A DNA stretch of 41,536 bases, taken from assembly GCF_001275385.1 (NCBI RefSeq), contig NZ_LGIW01000017.1, positions 1 through 41,536 on the forward strand. Direction: 5' to 3'. The position numbers and the translations under genes are program-made. This document shows, one piece after another, positions 30,999-41,458 of this stretch; positions within the stretch are counted from its first letter, which is position 1; every line of letters starts with the position of its first letter. This stretch comes from Exiguobacterium sp. BMC-KP. Its GTDB lineage: Bacteria; Bacillota; Bacilli; Exiguobacteriales; Exiguobacteriaceae. The notes below the pieces were generated by a model. The model was not told the DNA's origin. It did not search any database and saw only the letters and a program-made list of their open reading frames with translations.

Positions 30999-31760
30999 AT
31001 GATTTTAGTCATCGATGTCGGAAATACGAATATCGTCTTAGGTGTCTATCAAGGACAAGAGTTGATTGAGCATTGGCGGATTGCGACAGACCGGACACGT
31101 ACGACGGACGAATACGGTATGCTCGTCAAGGCGTTGTTCCGCGACGCAGAGCTAAACGTGGAAGAAGTTGAGGGAATCGTGTTATCATCTGTCGTACCCC
31201 CCGTCGTGTTTCCACTCGAAAACATGTGTGTGCGTTACTTCAAACGTCGTCCATTCTTGATCGGACCAGGAATTAAGACAGGACTTGATTTAAAAGTCGA
31301 CAATCCACGTGAAGTGGGGGCCGATCGAATCGTCAATGCAGTAGCGGCGACAGCGAAATACGAGGGACCGATGATCATCGTCGATTTCGGAACAGCAACG
31401 ACGTATTGTTACATCGATGCACAAAAACGGTATTACGGTGGCATCATCTCACCAGGTGTGATGGTTGCTACCGAGGCACTCTATAATAAGGCAGCAAAAT
31501 TACCACGAATCGAAATTGCGAAGCCACAGTCAGCAATTGGACGGAATACGATCCATGCGATGCAGTCGGGCACGTATTTTGGATACGTGGCACAGGTAGA
31601 CGGACTCGTCCACCGGATGAAAGATGAAATGGGTGAAGCGAAGGTCATTGCGACTGGTGGTTTAGCCCGATTAATTAGCGAGGAATCCACGATGATTGAA
31701 GTCGTCGATCCATTCTTGACGTTAGATGGATTACGGATTATCTACGAACGAAATAAGTGA
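30999..31760 (+). CDS. coaX: Type III pantothenate kinase
   Basis: A 253-residue type III pantothenate kinase (ASKHA fold), the first step of CoA synthesis. It is not inhibited by CoA, unlike CoaA. The phosphate-1 motif is [12 protein letters not shown] at the N-terminus. [11 protein letters not shown] and [10 protein letters not shown] (phosphate-2) and the C-terminal IATGGLA (adenosine) are intact. I use ATG 30999, directly before the conserved MILVIDVGN, with GGGGAA upstream. The in-frame ATG at 30954 would add 15 charged residues without family support. hslO follows after 10 nt. Confidence 0.95.
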   Translation: MILVIDVGNTNIVLGVYQGQELIEHWRIATDRTRTTDEYGMLVKALFRDAELNVEEVEGIVLSSVVPPVVFPLENMCVRYFKRRPFLIGPGIKTGLDLKVDNPREVGADRIVNAVAATAKYEGPMIIVDFGTATTYCYIDAQKRYYGGIISPGVMVATEALYNKAAKLPRIEIAKPQSAIGRNTIHAMQSGTYFGYVAQVDGLVHRMKDEMGEAKVIATGGLARLISEESTMIEVVDPFLTLDGLRIIYERNK

Positions 31761-31770
31761 GGGAATCAAG

Positions 31771-32694
31771 ATGAAACGTGAAGAATTATTAGCACAATTA
31801 AAAGATGATTATTTAGTACGGGCGTTAGGCTTCAACGGTGAAGTCCGTGCGTTTGCGATCCGTTCAACAAAAACGGTTTATGAAGCACAACTCCGCCACC
31901 AAACGACACCGGTCGTTACAGCAGCACTCGGTCGGACACTGACAATCGGCGCAATGATGGGTACGATGCAAAAAGGCGATACACGTGTCACGTTGAAAGT
32001 GGAAGGCGATGGACCAATCGGGAAGATCATCGTTGATGCCGACGCAAAAGGTGTCGTTCGTGGCTACGTCAGTCGTCCACGAGTCGAGATGGATACGTAC
32101 GTCAATGCAGACGGTCTGACGAAATTAAAAGTCGGTGAAGCAGTCGGTCGCGGAAACATTTCTGTCATTAAAGACCTTGGACTACGTGACTTCGTCGGTG
32201 GTCAGTCACCGATTCAAACAGGTGAGATCAGTGAAGACTTCACGTATTACTTCGCTGTATCGGAACAAAGTCCATCGGTCGTTGGAGCAGGTGTACTGGT
32301 TTATCCAGAAGACGAATCGGTCATCGCAGCAGGTGGGTTGATTGTTCAGTTGATGCCAGGTGCATCGGAAGAGACGATTTCAGCGCTTGAAAAACGTGTC
32401 GCAGCCCTTAAACCAATCTCAATTCTTGTCGGTGAGGAAAAAACACCAGAAGAGATGCTCGAACTCGTTCTCGGTGACTATGAGCACCTCGATACGATTC
32501 CGGTCTCGTTCGAATGTACGTGTGACCGCGAAAAGTTAGCGACAGCGATCATCGCACTCGGTCCAGATGAGATCCAAGCAATGATTGATGAAGATGGTGG
32601 CGCGGAAGCTGTTTGTCACTTCTGTTCAGAACATTATCACTATGATGTTCCAGAATTAGAGGAACTTCGCGAAAAATCACTCGAAAGAGCATAA
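31771..32694 (+). CDS. hslO: Redox-regulated chaperone Hsp33
   Basis: A 307-residue Hsp33, a cytosolic holdase switched on by oxidation. The C-terminal zinc redox switch is present as CTC (FECTCDRE) and CHFC (AVCHFCSEHYHY), i.e. CxC plus CxxC. The N-terminal substrate-binding domain has LGRTLTIGAMMGTMQKGDTR and GYVSRPRVE. I use ATG 31771, with GTGAGGGAA upstream; the in-frame ATG at 31726 lies within coaX. It is slightly longer than B. subtilis HslO because of a C-terminal extension after the Cys motifs. Confidence 0.97.
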   Translation: MKREELLAQLKDDYLVRALGFNGEVRAFAIRSTKTVYEAQLRHQTTPVVTAALGRTLTIGAMMGTMQKGDTRVTLKVEGDGPIGKIIVDADAKGVVRGYVSRPRVEMDTYVNADGLTKLKVGEAVGRGNISVIKDLGLRDFVGGQSPIQTGEISEDFTYYFAVSEQSPSVVGAGVLVYPEDESVIAAGGLIVQLMPGASEETISALEKRVAALKPISILVGEEKTPEEMLELVLGDYEHLDTIPVSFECTCDREKLATAIIALGPDEIQAMIDEDGGAEAVCHFCSEHYHYDVPELEELREKSLERA

Positions 32695-32706
32695 GAGGGA
32701 TCTGAT

Positions 32707-33018
32707 ATGGGGAATGTACAACCTAAGTACTTGTGGATGTTGATCTTCATCTTAATGTTGACGAATTTCATGACCGGTGCTTACGCCTTCATGGGTGAGC
32801 TCCCGAAAGTCGATTCTCCTAAAATCGTTCAGGATAGTATCGGTGGTCCGCTTGAGGATGTCGTTGCCGAAGTCGGTGATGAAAAGATCACGCGAGCGAT
32901 GGTTTATCAGACGATGCGCACGGAGCAGGAGAAGCAGACGATTGATCGGTTGATTCAAGAAGCGGTCGAACGCCAGACAAAAGATGGAAAAAAGCCGGAA
33001 GTCAAACGCTTTGATTGA
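32707..33018 (+). CDS. Short YacD-like membrane protein, no PPIase domain
   Basis: A 103-residue protein in the slot of B. subtilis yacD (a ~297-residue PrsA/parvulin-type foldase). Residues ~8-28 form one hydrophobic helix (YLWMLIFILMLTNFMTGAYA), either an uncleaved anchor or a signal sequence. The outer part has VVAEVGDEKITRAMVYQTMR followed by a charged helix, resembling the start of the foldase N-terminal domain (IATIGGKSVTREE...). The parvulin domain and C-terminal helices are absent. No frameshift remnant is visible: the cysK promoter begins at the stop codon. It could be a reduced chaperone module or an unrelated small anchor protein. Confidence 0.75.
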   Translation: MGNVQPKYLWMLIFILMLTNFMTGAYAFMGELPKVDSPKIVQDSIGGPLEDVVAEVGDEKITRAMVYQTMRTEQEKQTIDRLIQEAVERQTKDGKKPEVKRFD

Positions 33019-33044
33019 CAGATTTCATCCAATCCGCTGATAAT
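33015..33044 (+). promoter_or_regulatory. cysK promoter
   Basis: TTGACA (33015-33020), 18 bp and GATAAT (33039-33044). The -35 overlaps the stop codon of the yacD-like gene. The leader (~50 nt) contains CTTGGAATTCAAG, a near-palindrome. Confidence 0.7.
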
Positions 33045-33098
33045 TAGTCTATCGGATTACTTGGAATTCAAGCGGTTCACTAATGAGGAGGAATGGTC

Positions 33099-34043
33099 AT
33101 GCGTATTGCGAATTCAGTACTAGATTTAGTCGGTCGAACGCCGATCGTCAAGTTACATCATCTAACGGGTCCTGAGGATGCAGATGTTTATCTGAAACTG
33201 GAGTACATGAATCCGGGGTCGAGCGTAAAAGACCGGATCGCCTTATCAATGATCGAGGCAGCAGAAGAAGCGGGTCAACTCAAAGAAGGCGACACGATCA
33301 TCGAGCCGACGAGTGGTAACACAGGAATTGGGCTTGCGATGGTCGCTTCGGCGAAAGGGTATCGCGCCATCCTCGTCATGCCTGAAACGATGAGCATGGA
33401 GCGCCGGACGTTGCTTCGCGCCTATGGTGCAGAATTGATTCTGACACCAGGACCTGAAGGGATGAAGGGTGCGATTGCTCGCGCGACAGCGGAAGCGGAA
33501 GAGCATGGTTACTTCATGCCACAACAGTTCAATAACGGTGCCAATCCAGTCGTTCACGAAAAAACGACAGGTCCTGAAATCGTCGAAGCGTTCGAAGGCA
33601 TGCAACTCGATGCGTTCATCGCGGGTATCGGAACAGGTGGAACAATCACGGGTGCTGGGAAAGTGTTACGCGATGCTTTCAAAGGAATCGAAATCATTGC
33701 CGTCGAACCAACGGATTCACCCGTCTTATCTGGTGGTAAACCAGGACCGCATAAATTGCAAGGAATCGGTGCTGGATTCGTACCGTCGATTCTCGATACA
33801 GACATTTATGATGGTGTCGAGCAAATCACGACAGAAGAAGCATTCGAGCACGCACGTCGAGCAGCGAAGACGAACGGTGTCTTAGGTGGTATCTCGTCAG
33901 GTGCTGCGATTGCGGCAGCGCTCAAGACAGCAAAACGCCTTGGAAAAGGAAAAAATGTCCTCGCGATCATTCCTTCGAACGGTGAACGGTACTTAAGTAC
34001 ACCACTGTATCAAGTCGAGGAAGAAGCAGATCAATCAAAATAA
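33099..34043 (+). CDS. cysK: Cysteine synthase A (O-acetylserine sulfhydrylase)
   Basis: A 314-residue PLP enzyme making cysteine from O-acetylserine and sulfide. The Schiff-base Lys is in [11 protein letters not shown]. The substrate loop [10 protein letters not shown] and the phosphate-binding GTGGTITG are present, and the C-terminal [10 protein letters not shown] is conserved. I use ATG 33099, 7 nt after GAGGAGG; the ATG at 33093 is only 1 nt from it. It is a single-gene transcript between its own promoter and terminator. In Bacilli CysK also moonlights with the regulator CymR; no CymR gene is in the window. Confidence 0.96.
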   Translation: MRIANSVLDLVGRTPIVKLHHLTGPEDADVYLKLEYMNPGSSVKDRIALSMIEAAEEAGQLKEGDTIIEPTSGNTGIGLAMVASAKGYRAILVMPETMSMERRTLLRAYGAELILTPGPEGMKGAIARATAEAEEHGYFMPQQFNNGANPVVHEKTTGPEIVEAFEGMQLDAFIAGIGTGGTITGAGKVLRDAFKGIEIIAVEPTDSPVLSGGKPGPHKLQGIGAGFVPSILDTDIYDGVEQITTEEAFEHARRAAKTNGVLGGISSGAAIAAALKTAKRLGKGKNVLAIIPSNGERYLSTPLYQVEEEADQSK

Positions 34044-34053
34044 TCAACAGTAC

Positions 34054-34089
34054 GTACACGGAAGTCATTCGGCTTCCGTGTACTTTTTT
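34054..34089 (+). terminator. Intrinsic terminator after cysK
   Basis: A perfect 11-bp stem GTACACGGAAG / CTTCCGTGTAC with an 8-nt loop and six T. Confidence 0.92.
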
Positions 34090-34092
34090 GCG

Positions 34093-34098
34093 TATAAT
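34093..34098 (+). promoter_or_regulatory. Putative -10 of the folate operon promoter
   Basis: A consensus TATAAT 33 bp before the pabB start. The -35 position is occupied by the cysK terminator stem and has no good match. Confidence 0.45.
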
Positions 34099-34130
34099 GA
34101 GAGCAGAATAGTGTGAAGTGGGGGACGCGC

Positions 34131-35516
34131 ATGCGACAGACGAAATATAAAGCAATACCATGGACAAAAGAACAATTCTATAATCGCTACGTTGAGCAGA
34201 CGACTGGAACAACCGGACATGTCTGGCTTGAAAGTGGTCGGATCGGAAGCTATACGATGGCCGCCATCCGTCCTGTCGGATACATTCGTACGAAGGACGG
34301 GATAACGACGATCGAGACAGATGGAAAAGTCGAAACATCGATTGCGAATCCATTTGATGTCCTCGAACAGCTCCGAGTCGAACGTGAATCTGTTCGACCT
34401 GCCGGGATGCCACCGTTCTTTGGTGGATTTGCCGGATACGTGAGTTATGATGCCGTCCGTTATTTAGAGAAGTTACCCGTGCAGGCAGTAGATGATCTTC
34501 AGACGCCGGATTTATCGTTCTATTGGTACGATGAAGTCGCTGTGTTTGATGAGGAGACGAAGCAATTGTTCGTTGCCGTGACACGTGATTCAGCAGAAGA
34601 AGCAGTGCATGTCCTTGAAACAGAAATCACGCGTTGGTGTATTGAGACAGGAGCGCCTCAGTTTGCTGCGACCGGTTCATCAGGTGAGCGGGAACGAGCT
34701 TTCGGACAGGAAGCGTTCATGACAGCCGCACACCGGATTAAATCGTATATTGAGGACGGTGACGTCTTCCAAGTCAATTTGTCCGTCCGTCAACAAGAAC
34801 CGCTCGGGACGACACCGGAACATCTCTATGATGTATTACGACAGGTCAATCCTTCACCCTATATGGGTTACTTTGCTGACGAGGATTTAACACTCGTGTC
34901 GGCATCGCCAGAATTGCTTGTCGAAAAAATCGGTGACGAACTGTCGACGCGACCGATTGCCGGAACACGTCCGCGAGGGAAGGATGAAGCAGAGGATTTA
35001 CGGCTTGCCAAAACTTTACTCGATAACGAAAAAGAACGGGCAGAGCATGTGATGCTCGTTGATTTAGAGCGAAATGATTTAGGGCGTGTCAGTCGTTATG
35101 GTACGGTTCATGTCGATGAGCTGATGGTGATCGAGAAATACTCCCATGTGCAGCACATCGTATCGAACGTCAGAGGACAAGTGGCGCCGGAACATTCCGG
35201 AAGTCAAGTGCTCGCTGCGATGTTCCCAGGTGGAACGATCACCGGAGCACCAAAAATCCGGACGATGGAAATCATCGAGGAACTAGAACCGGTCAGACGC
35301 GGTATCTATACTGGATCACTTGGTTTCATCAGCTGGGCAGATGATGTCATCTTTAACATCTTGATTCGAACGCTCGTTGCAAAAGACGGGATGGCGTATG
35401 TCCAAGCGGGTGCTGGAGTCGTTACGGATTCCGATGCGGCACGTGAATATGAGGAGTCACTTAGTAAGGCAAAAGCATTATGGGTAACCAAAGAAACGGC
35501 GGAGGGAACACAATGA
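34131..35516 (+). CDS. pabB: Aminodeoxychorismate synthase component I
   Basis: A 461-residue chorismate-binding enzyme that works with PabA to make aminodeoxychorismate for p-aminobenzoate and folate. The C-terminal chorismate domain has [23 protein letters not shown] and [18 protein letters not shown]. The PIxGT motif reads PIAGT (275-279): Ala277 replaces the lysine of E. coli PabB, as in TrpE. Linkage to pabA, pabC and folP favours PabB over TrpE. I use ATG 34131, with GTGGGGG upstream; GTG 34113 is in frame but without support. Its stop overlaps the pabA ATG. Confidence 0.92.
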   Translation: MRQTKYKAIPWTKEQFYNRYVEQTTGTTGHVWLESGRIGSYTMAAIRPVGYIRTKDGITTIETDGKVETSIANPFDVLEQLRVERESVRPAGMPPFFGGFAGYVSYDAVRYLEKLPVQAVDDLQTPDLSFYWYDEVAVFDEETKQLFVAVTRDSAEEAVHVLETEITRWCIETGAPQFAATGSSGERERAFGQEAFMTAAHRIKSYIEDGDVFQVNLSVRQQEPLGTTPEHLYDVLRQVNPSPYMGYFADEDLTLVSASPELLVEKIGDELSTRPIAGTRPRGKDEAEDLRLAKTLLDNEKERAEHVMLVDLERNDLGRVSRYGTVHVDELMVIEKYSHVQHIVSNVRGQVAPEHSGSQVLAAMFPGGTITGAPKIRTMEIIEELEPVRRGIYTGSLGFISWADDVIFNILIRTLVAKDGMAYVQAGAGVVTDSDAAREYEESLSKAKALWVTKETAEGTQ

Positions 35517-36094
35517 TTGTACTGATTGATAACTATGATTCATTTACGTATAACTTAGTCCAGTATTTCGGTGAACTCGGACAAGACATTCGTGTGTTTC
35601 GCAACGACGCGATTACGCTTGAAGAAATCGAAGCGCTACGTCCTGATCACCTCGTTATCTCGCCCGGTCCGTGTACACCGAATGAAGCAGGGATTAGTTT
35701 AGAAGCGATTGCTTACTTTGCTGGGAAGATACCGATTTTAGGAGTCTGCTTAGGTCATCAAGCAATCGGACAAGTATTTGGTGGGAAAGTCATTCGAGCG
35801 AAGGAATTGATGCACGGGAAAGTCTCATCGCTTACGCATGACGGACAAAGGATGTTTGAACAAATCCCACAAGCAACACCGGTGACACGTTATCATTCAC
35901 TCGTCATTGAACGTGAGACGTTTCCGGAAGTGCTCGAAGTGACGGCAGAAGCAGGCGGCGAAATCATGGCACTTCGTCACCGGACGTTACCGATTCACGG
36001 TGTGCAGTTTCATCCAGAAGCAATTTTGACGCGAGACGGCAAACAGATGTTAAAAAATTTCTTGGAGTTGACGCATTATGTATCTCTGGCATGA
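35513..36094 (+). CDS. pabA: Aminodeoxychorismate/anthranilate synthase glutamine amidotransferase
   Basis: A 193-residue class I glutamine amidotransferase that supplies ammonia to PabB. In B. subtilis the same protein also serves Trp[17 protein letters not shown] is at the N-terminus, the nucleophile Cys is in [10 protein letters not shown], and the His-Glu pair is in [10 protein letters not shown] use ATG 35513, with GGAGGG upstream, overlapping the pabB stop; an in-frame ATG at 35480 lies inside pabB. Whether it is also TrpG here depends on whether a separate trpG exists elsewhere. It overlaps pabC by 17 nt. Confidence 0.96.
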   Translation: MIVLIDNYDSFTYNLVQYFGELGQDIRVFRNDAITLEEIEALRPDHLVISPGPCTPNEAGISLEAIAYFAGKIPILGVCLGHQAIGQVFGGKVIRAKELMHGKVSSLTHDGQRMFEQIPQATPVTRYHSLVIERETFPEVLEVTAEAGGEIMALRHRTLPIHGVQFHPEAILTRDGKQMLKNFLELTHYVSLA

Positions 36095-36917
36095 CGGAAC
36101 CATTAAACGAGAAGAAGAGGTAAGAATCTCACCACTCGATCACGGATACGTCTATGGCATGGGTGTATTTGAGACGTTTCGGACCTATAACGGTCATCCG
36201 TTTTTATTCGATGATCATATCGACCGTTTACGAATGAGTTGTATCGCGCTCGGGATCCAACTACCATACGATCGAGAAGCGTTACGGCAAGCGATCCAGG
36301 ATTTATATAAAGTGTACGAGGCGAATGACCTCTATATCCGTTTGAATGTCTCGGCTGGTCCGCGTGAGATTGGGTTATCAATTGACCCTTACGACACACC
36401 GACCGTATTGATCTATGCGAAACCGATCGCTCCACGAAAGCGAGCAGAACGTGCACTCGAAACGATTCGTTTACCGCGGAGTACGCCCGAGACGACATAT
36501 CGTTTGAAGTCACATCATTACATGAATAATTTAGTAGCGAAACGTCAGCTGTTCAATCCAGAAGCGGAAGGGTTGTTCTTAACGAAAGAAGGTCATGTGT
36601 GCGAAGGAATTACATCGAATATCTTTTGGCGTTACGGGAGCACATGGTATACGTCAGCGCTTGAGACAGGAGCGCTGAATGGGATTACCCGTCAGTTTTT
36701 GATGCAACACCTACCAGTCGAAGAACGTCTCGCTTATTTACCGCAACTCGAAGAAGCAGATGAGATCATTTATACAAATTCTGTTCAGGAAGCGGTCGCA
36801 ATCTCGTCACTCGATGGACGCCCCTTCCCCGGAATTAATGGAACAGGATATGCGCAGATCATGACGCTGTTTGATCAATCCGTTGAACATGTGACAACAA
36901 GGAGGGAACAACGATGA
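36078..36917 (+). CDS. pabC: 4-amino-4-deoxychorismate lyase
   Basis: A 279-residue PLP fold-type IV enzyme that removes pyruvate from aminodeoxychorismate to give p-aminobenzoate. The N-terminal [17 protein letters not shown], the Schiff-base Lys in [11 protein letters not shown] and the C-terminal [15 protein letters not shown] fit PabC. D-amino-acid and branched-chain aminotransferases share the fold, but the operon context decides. It overlaps pabA by 17 nt and folP by 4 nt. Confidence 0.93.
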   Translation: MYLWHDGTIKREEEVRISPLDHGYVYGMGVFETFRTYNGHPFLFDDHIDRLRMSCIALGIQLPYDREALRQAIQDLYKVYEANDLYIRLNVSAGPREIGLSIDPYDTPTVLIYAKPIAPRKRAERALETIRLPRSTPETTYRLKSHHYMNNLVAKRQLFNPEAEGLFLTKEGHVCEGITSNIFWRYGSTWYTSALETGALNGITRQFLMQHLPVEERLAYLPQLEEADEIIYTNSVQEAVAISSLDGRPFPGINGTGYAQIMTLFDQSVEHVTTRREQR

Positions 36918-37699
36918 CCTACATCATGGGTATTTTAAACGTAACACCGGACTCCTTTTCAGACGGTGGACAATATGTGGATGTCGAGCAAGCGGTGCGC
37001 CAAGCACGTCAGCTGGTTGCGGACGGAGCGGATGCGATCGATGTTGGTGGAGAATCAACGCGTCCGGGTGCTGCGTTCGTATCGATTGAAGAAGAACTCG
37101 CACGTGTCATACCGGTAATCAAGCGGATCAAACGGGAATTGAATGTGCTCGTTTCAATTGATACGTATAAACCGGTCGTCGCGGAAGCCGCTATTGAGGC
37201 AGGAGCAGATATCATTAATGATGTGTGGGGCTCGAAGTGGGGCGATCGTTCGATGGTCGATGTAGCGGCGCGACATCATGTTCCAATCATTTTGATGCAT
37301 AACCGAGAGACGGCACATGGAACAGATATGCTCGCGGAAGTCCGGGCTGACCTCGAGGAGTCGATTCGGTTAGCGAAACAGGCAAATGTCGCAGAAGAAC
37401 ACATTTGGCTCGATCCGGGAATCGGTTTCATGAAGACGCATGAGGAAAATCTGTATCTGATGCGTCACTTGTCGATCGTAACGGACTTCGGTTATCCGGT
37501 TTTACTCGGGACATCCCGTAAATCGATGATTGGACTTGCGCTCGGACTCCCGACGGAGGAACGACTTGAGGGAACGATCGCGACGGTCTGTTATGGCATT
37601 CAACAAGGGTGTGACTGGATGCGTGTGCATGACGTGAAAGAAGTCAAACGGGCAGCGCAGATGATGGATATCATGTTGGCAGCGACGAAGGGGGAATAA
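36914..37699 (+). CDS. folP: Dihydropteroate synthase
   Basis: A 261-residue DHPS (Sul), the sulfonamide target, joining p-aminobenzoate to hydroxymethyl-dihydropterin pyrophosphate. Signatures are MGILNVTPDSFSDGG at the N-terminus, DVGGESTRPGA, IILMHNRE and DPGIGFMKTHEENL. These are wild-type-like; I see no insertion of the kind linked to sulfonamide resistance. It overlaps pabC by 4 nt and is 2 nt from folB. The substrates are produced by PabC and FolK of the same operon. Confidence 0.97.
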   Translation: MTYIMGILNVTPDSFSDGGQYVDVEQAVRQARQLVADGADAIDVGGESTRPGAAFVSIEEELARVIPVIKRIKRELNVLVSIDTYKPVVAEAAIEAGADIINDVWGSKWGDRSMVDVAARHHVPIILMHNRETAHGTDMLAEVRADLEESIRLAKQANVAEEHIWLDPGIGFMKTHEENLYLMRHLSIVTDFGYPVLLGTSRKSMIGLALGLPTEERLEGTIATVCYGIQQGCDWMRVHDVKEVKRAAQMMDIMLAATKGE

Positions 37700-37701
37700 C
37701 G

Positions 37702-38073
37702 ATGGATCGAATTCATGTCACCGGGATGCGTTTTTATGGATACCACGGTGTATTCGCAGAAGAGACAAAACTGGGTCAACGCTTTAATGTCGACTTATCG
37801 ATCGGACTTGCATTGGCAGAAGCCGGTCGAACAGATGATTTGACGAAAAGCGTCAATTACGCCGAATTGTATGAAGCGACGAAACGTGTCGTCGAAGGAG
37901 AACCGCTCCAACTCGTCGAAGCCTTGGCGGATCGTATTGCTAAAGCCGTCTTTGCGTTAGACGGACGGATTGAAGAAGCATCGATTAAAGTCATCAAACC
38001 GGATCCGCCGATTGCCGGACACTATGAACATGTGGCGGTCGAAATCAATCGACTCCGGGAGGATTATGTATGA
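37702..38073 (+). CDS. folB: Dihydroneopterin aldolase
   Basis: A 123-residue DHNA, cleaving dihydroneopterin to hydroxymethyl-dihydropterin and glycolaldehyde. It forms a T-fold octamer. FYGYHGVFAEETKLGQRF contains the catalytic Tyr/Glu region, SVNYAELYE the substrate-binding Glu, and VEALADRIAKAVF and IKVIKPDPPI follow. It overlaps folK by 4 nt. The order folP-folB-folK matches B. subtilis. Confidence 0.96.
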   Translation: MDRIHVTGMRFYGYHGVFAEETKLGQRFNVDLSIGLALAEAGRTDDLTKSVNYAELYEATKRVVEGEPLQLVEALADRIAKAVFALDGRIEEASIKVIKPDPPIAGHYEHVAVEINRLREDYV

Positions 38074-38585
38074 AGTACGCGTATATTGCACTTGGTTCGA
38101 ACATCGGTGATAAAGCGGCTCACTTAAGAGCGGCGGTTGCGCATCTGAGAGCATTACCTTCTGTGCATGATGTTCAAGCTTCATCAATTTATGAAACAGT
38201 ACCGGTCGGTTATCTCAATCAAGATTTATTCTATAACATGGTCGTCGCAATTCAAACGACGGATGCTGCCGATGTATTGCTCGGACGATTGCAGGAAATC
38301 GAACAGCTTGAAGGACGTAAGCGCCTATTTAAAAATGGACCGCGGACGCTCGACTTAGATATTTTGCTGTATGCGGAAGAACAAATTGATTTAGAAGGAT
38401 TAACCGTCCCGCATCCGCGGATGCAAGAGCGGGCGTTCGTGCTTGCACCATTACGTGAACTTGCAGCAGAACAAATCGTTCCTGGTCTTGGACAAAGTGT
38501 CGAGCAGCTGTATGAGCAGTTACCAGAGTCGGAACGAAACGGTGTGCGGCAGTTAGGTGGTCTTTTAGAAGCGGAGGAACAGTAA
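38070..38585 (+). CDS. folK: 2-amino-4-hydroxy-6-hydroxymethyldihydropteridine pyrophosphokinase
   Basis: A 171-residue HPPK, transferring pyrophosphate from ATP to hydroxymethyl-dihydropterin. YIALGSNIGDKAAHL is at the N-terminus; GPRTLDLDILLY (metal-binding Asp pair) and LTVPHPRMQERAFVLAPL are intact. Its stop shares one base with the dus start. B. subtilis yazB, a small HTH gene between folK and the dus gene, is missing. Confidence 0.97.
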   Translation: MKYAYIALGSNIGDKAAHLRAAVAHLRALPSVHDVQASSIYETVPVGYLNQDLFYNMVVAIQTTDAADVLLGRLQEIEQLEGRKRLFKNGPRTLDLDILLYAEEQIDLEGLTVPHPRMQERAFVLAPLRELAAEQIVPGLGQSVEQLYEQLPESERNGVRQLGGLLEAEEQ

Positions 38586-39577
38586 TGGAATGGAACATTG
38601 GTGATATCAAACTAAAAAATCAGGTTATCTTGGCACCGATGGCAGGCGTCTGTAATCCGGCGTTTCGTTTGATCGCAAAAGAATTCGGTGCAGGACTTGT
38701 CTGTGCCGAGATGGTCAGCGATAAGGGAATCTTGTACGAGAACGAACGGACGCTTCAGATGCTCTATGTCGATGAACGGGAAAAACCACTCAGTCTTCAA
38801 ATCTACGGAGGTTCAAAAGAGACGCTTGTTCAAGCCGCGCAATATGTCGAGGCGAACACAAATGCCGATATCATTGATATCAATATGGGATGTCCGGTCC
38901 CAAAAGTCACGAAAAGTGATGCCGGAGCAAAGTGGCTGCTTGATCCAGATAAGGTCTATGAGATGGTCCATGCGGTGACGCAGGCAATCGATAAACCGGT
39001 AACAGTCAAGATGCGGACCGGATGGGACAGTCATCACATCTATTGTGTGGATAACGTCAAAGCAGCAGAAGCAGGTGGCGCGAAGGCTGTTGCCATTCAC
39101 GGACGGACACGTTCGCAAAAATATGAAGGTGTCGCAGACTGGAACATCATCGGTGAAGCGAAAAAAGCGGTCAATATCCCAATCATCGGAAACGGGGATG
39201 TTCAGACCCCACAAGATGCCAAACGAATGATTGATGAGATTGGTGTCGACGGTGTCATGATCGGACGGGCAGCACTCGGGAATCCATGGATGCTGTATCA
39301 GACAATCCAGTACCTTGAATCAGGAACGCTTCCGGCAGAACCAACAGCACGCGAGAAGATCGATATTTGTCTTTTACATGCTACGCGTTTAGTCGCTTTA
39401 AAAGGAGAAGAACTCGCAGTGCGCGAAATGCGGACACATGTCGCGTGGTACTTGAAAGGAATGAAGGGGAACGGTCGTGTTCGTAATGCGTTATTCAATA
39501 TCGAGACGCACGCGGGGCTCGTTGAACTCTTACAGCAGTACTTACAAACGCTCGAAGAAGACGTAGCATATGCCTAA
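38585..39577 (+). CDS. dusB: tRNA-dihydrouridine synthase (DusB/YacF)
   Basis: A 330-residue FMN-dependent Dus enzyme that reduces uridines in tRNA D loops. The TIM-barrel N-terminus has VILAPMAGVCNPAFRLIAKE. IDINMGCPVPKVTKSDAGA supplies the catalytic Cys, with VTVKMRTGWD, IHGRTRSQKY and GNGDV following. The C-terminal helical domain is complete. It is the last gene of the folate operon by position, a conserved Bacilli arrangement. Which uridine positions it modifies cannot be told from sequence. Confidence 0.95.
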   Translation: MEWNIGDIKLKNQVILAPMAGVCNPAFRLIAKEFGAGLVCAEMVSDKGILYENERTLQMLYVDEREKPLSLQIYGGSKETLVQAAQYVEANTNADIIDINMGCPVPKVTKSDAGAKWLLDPDKVYEMVHAVTQAIDKPVTVKMRTGWDSHHIYCVDNVKAAEAGGAKAVAIHGRTRSQKYEGVADWNIIGEAKKAVNIPIIGNGDVQTPQDAKRMIDEIGVDGVMIGRAALGNPWMLYQTIQYLESGTLPAEPTAREKIDICLLHATRLVALKGEELAVREMRTHVAWYLKGMKGNGRVRNALFNIETHAGLVELLQQYLQTLEEDVAYA

Positions 39578-39591
39578 CAGGTAAAGTATAG

Positions 39592-41220
<1,629 letters not shown>

Positions 41221-41231
41221 TGAATGGAGCA

Positions 41232-41272
41232 GCTTCGTTCTTTCTATATAGAAGGAACGGAGCGTTCTTTTT
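41232..41272 (+). terminator. Intrinsic terminator after lysS
   Basis: A long near-continuous palindrome (41232-41263, up to 16 bp with G-U pairs) followed by a T-rich tail. Confidence 0.88.
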
Positions 41273-41345
41273 GAAGAGATCGTAAGCATAATCAAGTTAA
41301 AAAACGGGTAAATAAAAGTTTTTAAATGTTTTTCTAATAAAACGC
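41273..41345 (+). other. AT-rich region upstream of the rRNA promoters
   Basis: No gene is seen. A- and T-tracts directly upstream of the first rRNA promoter resemble an UP element. Confidence 0.4.
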
Positions 41346-41374
41346 TTGTACGATTCGAAAAGCCATGGTATATT
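41346..41374 (+). promoter_or_regulatory. rRNA operon promoter P1
   Basis: TTGTAC (41346-41351), 17 bp and TATATT (41369-41374). Confidence 0.7.
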
Positions 41375-41428
41375 ACTTCTTGTGCCGCGAATGGTCGTGA
41401 CACACAAAAATAAATATCAAAAAAGTTG

Positions 41429-41458
41429 TTGACAATCGAGTTGATAACCTGGTATGAT
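41429..41458 (+). promoter_or_regulatory. rRNA operon promoter P2
   Basis: Consensus TTGACA (41429-41434), 18 bp and TATGAT (41453-41458) preceded by TGG (extended -10). P1-P2 spacing of ~84 bp fits the tandem promoters of Bacillus rRNA operons. Confidence 0.8.

Noticed and set aside
33050-33085. CymR operator ahead of cysK (CTTGGAATTCAAG)
   Set aside because: It is a near-palindrome with the GGAATT core often seen in CymR sites, but I could not match the full consensus. Left as an unassigned sequence.
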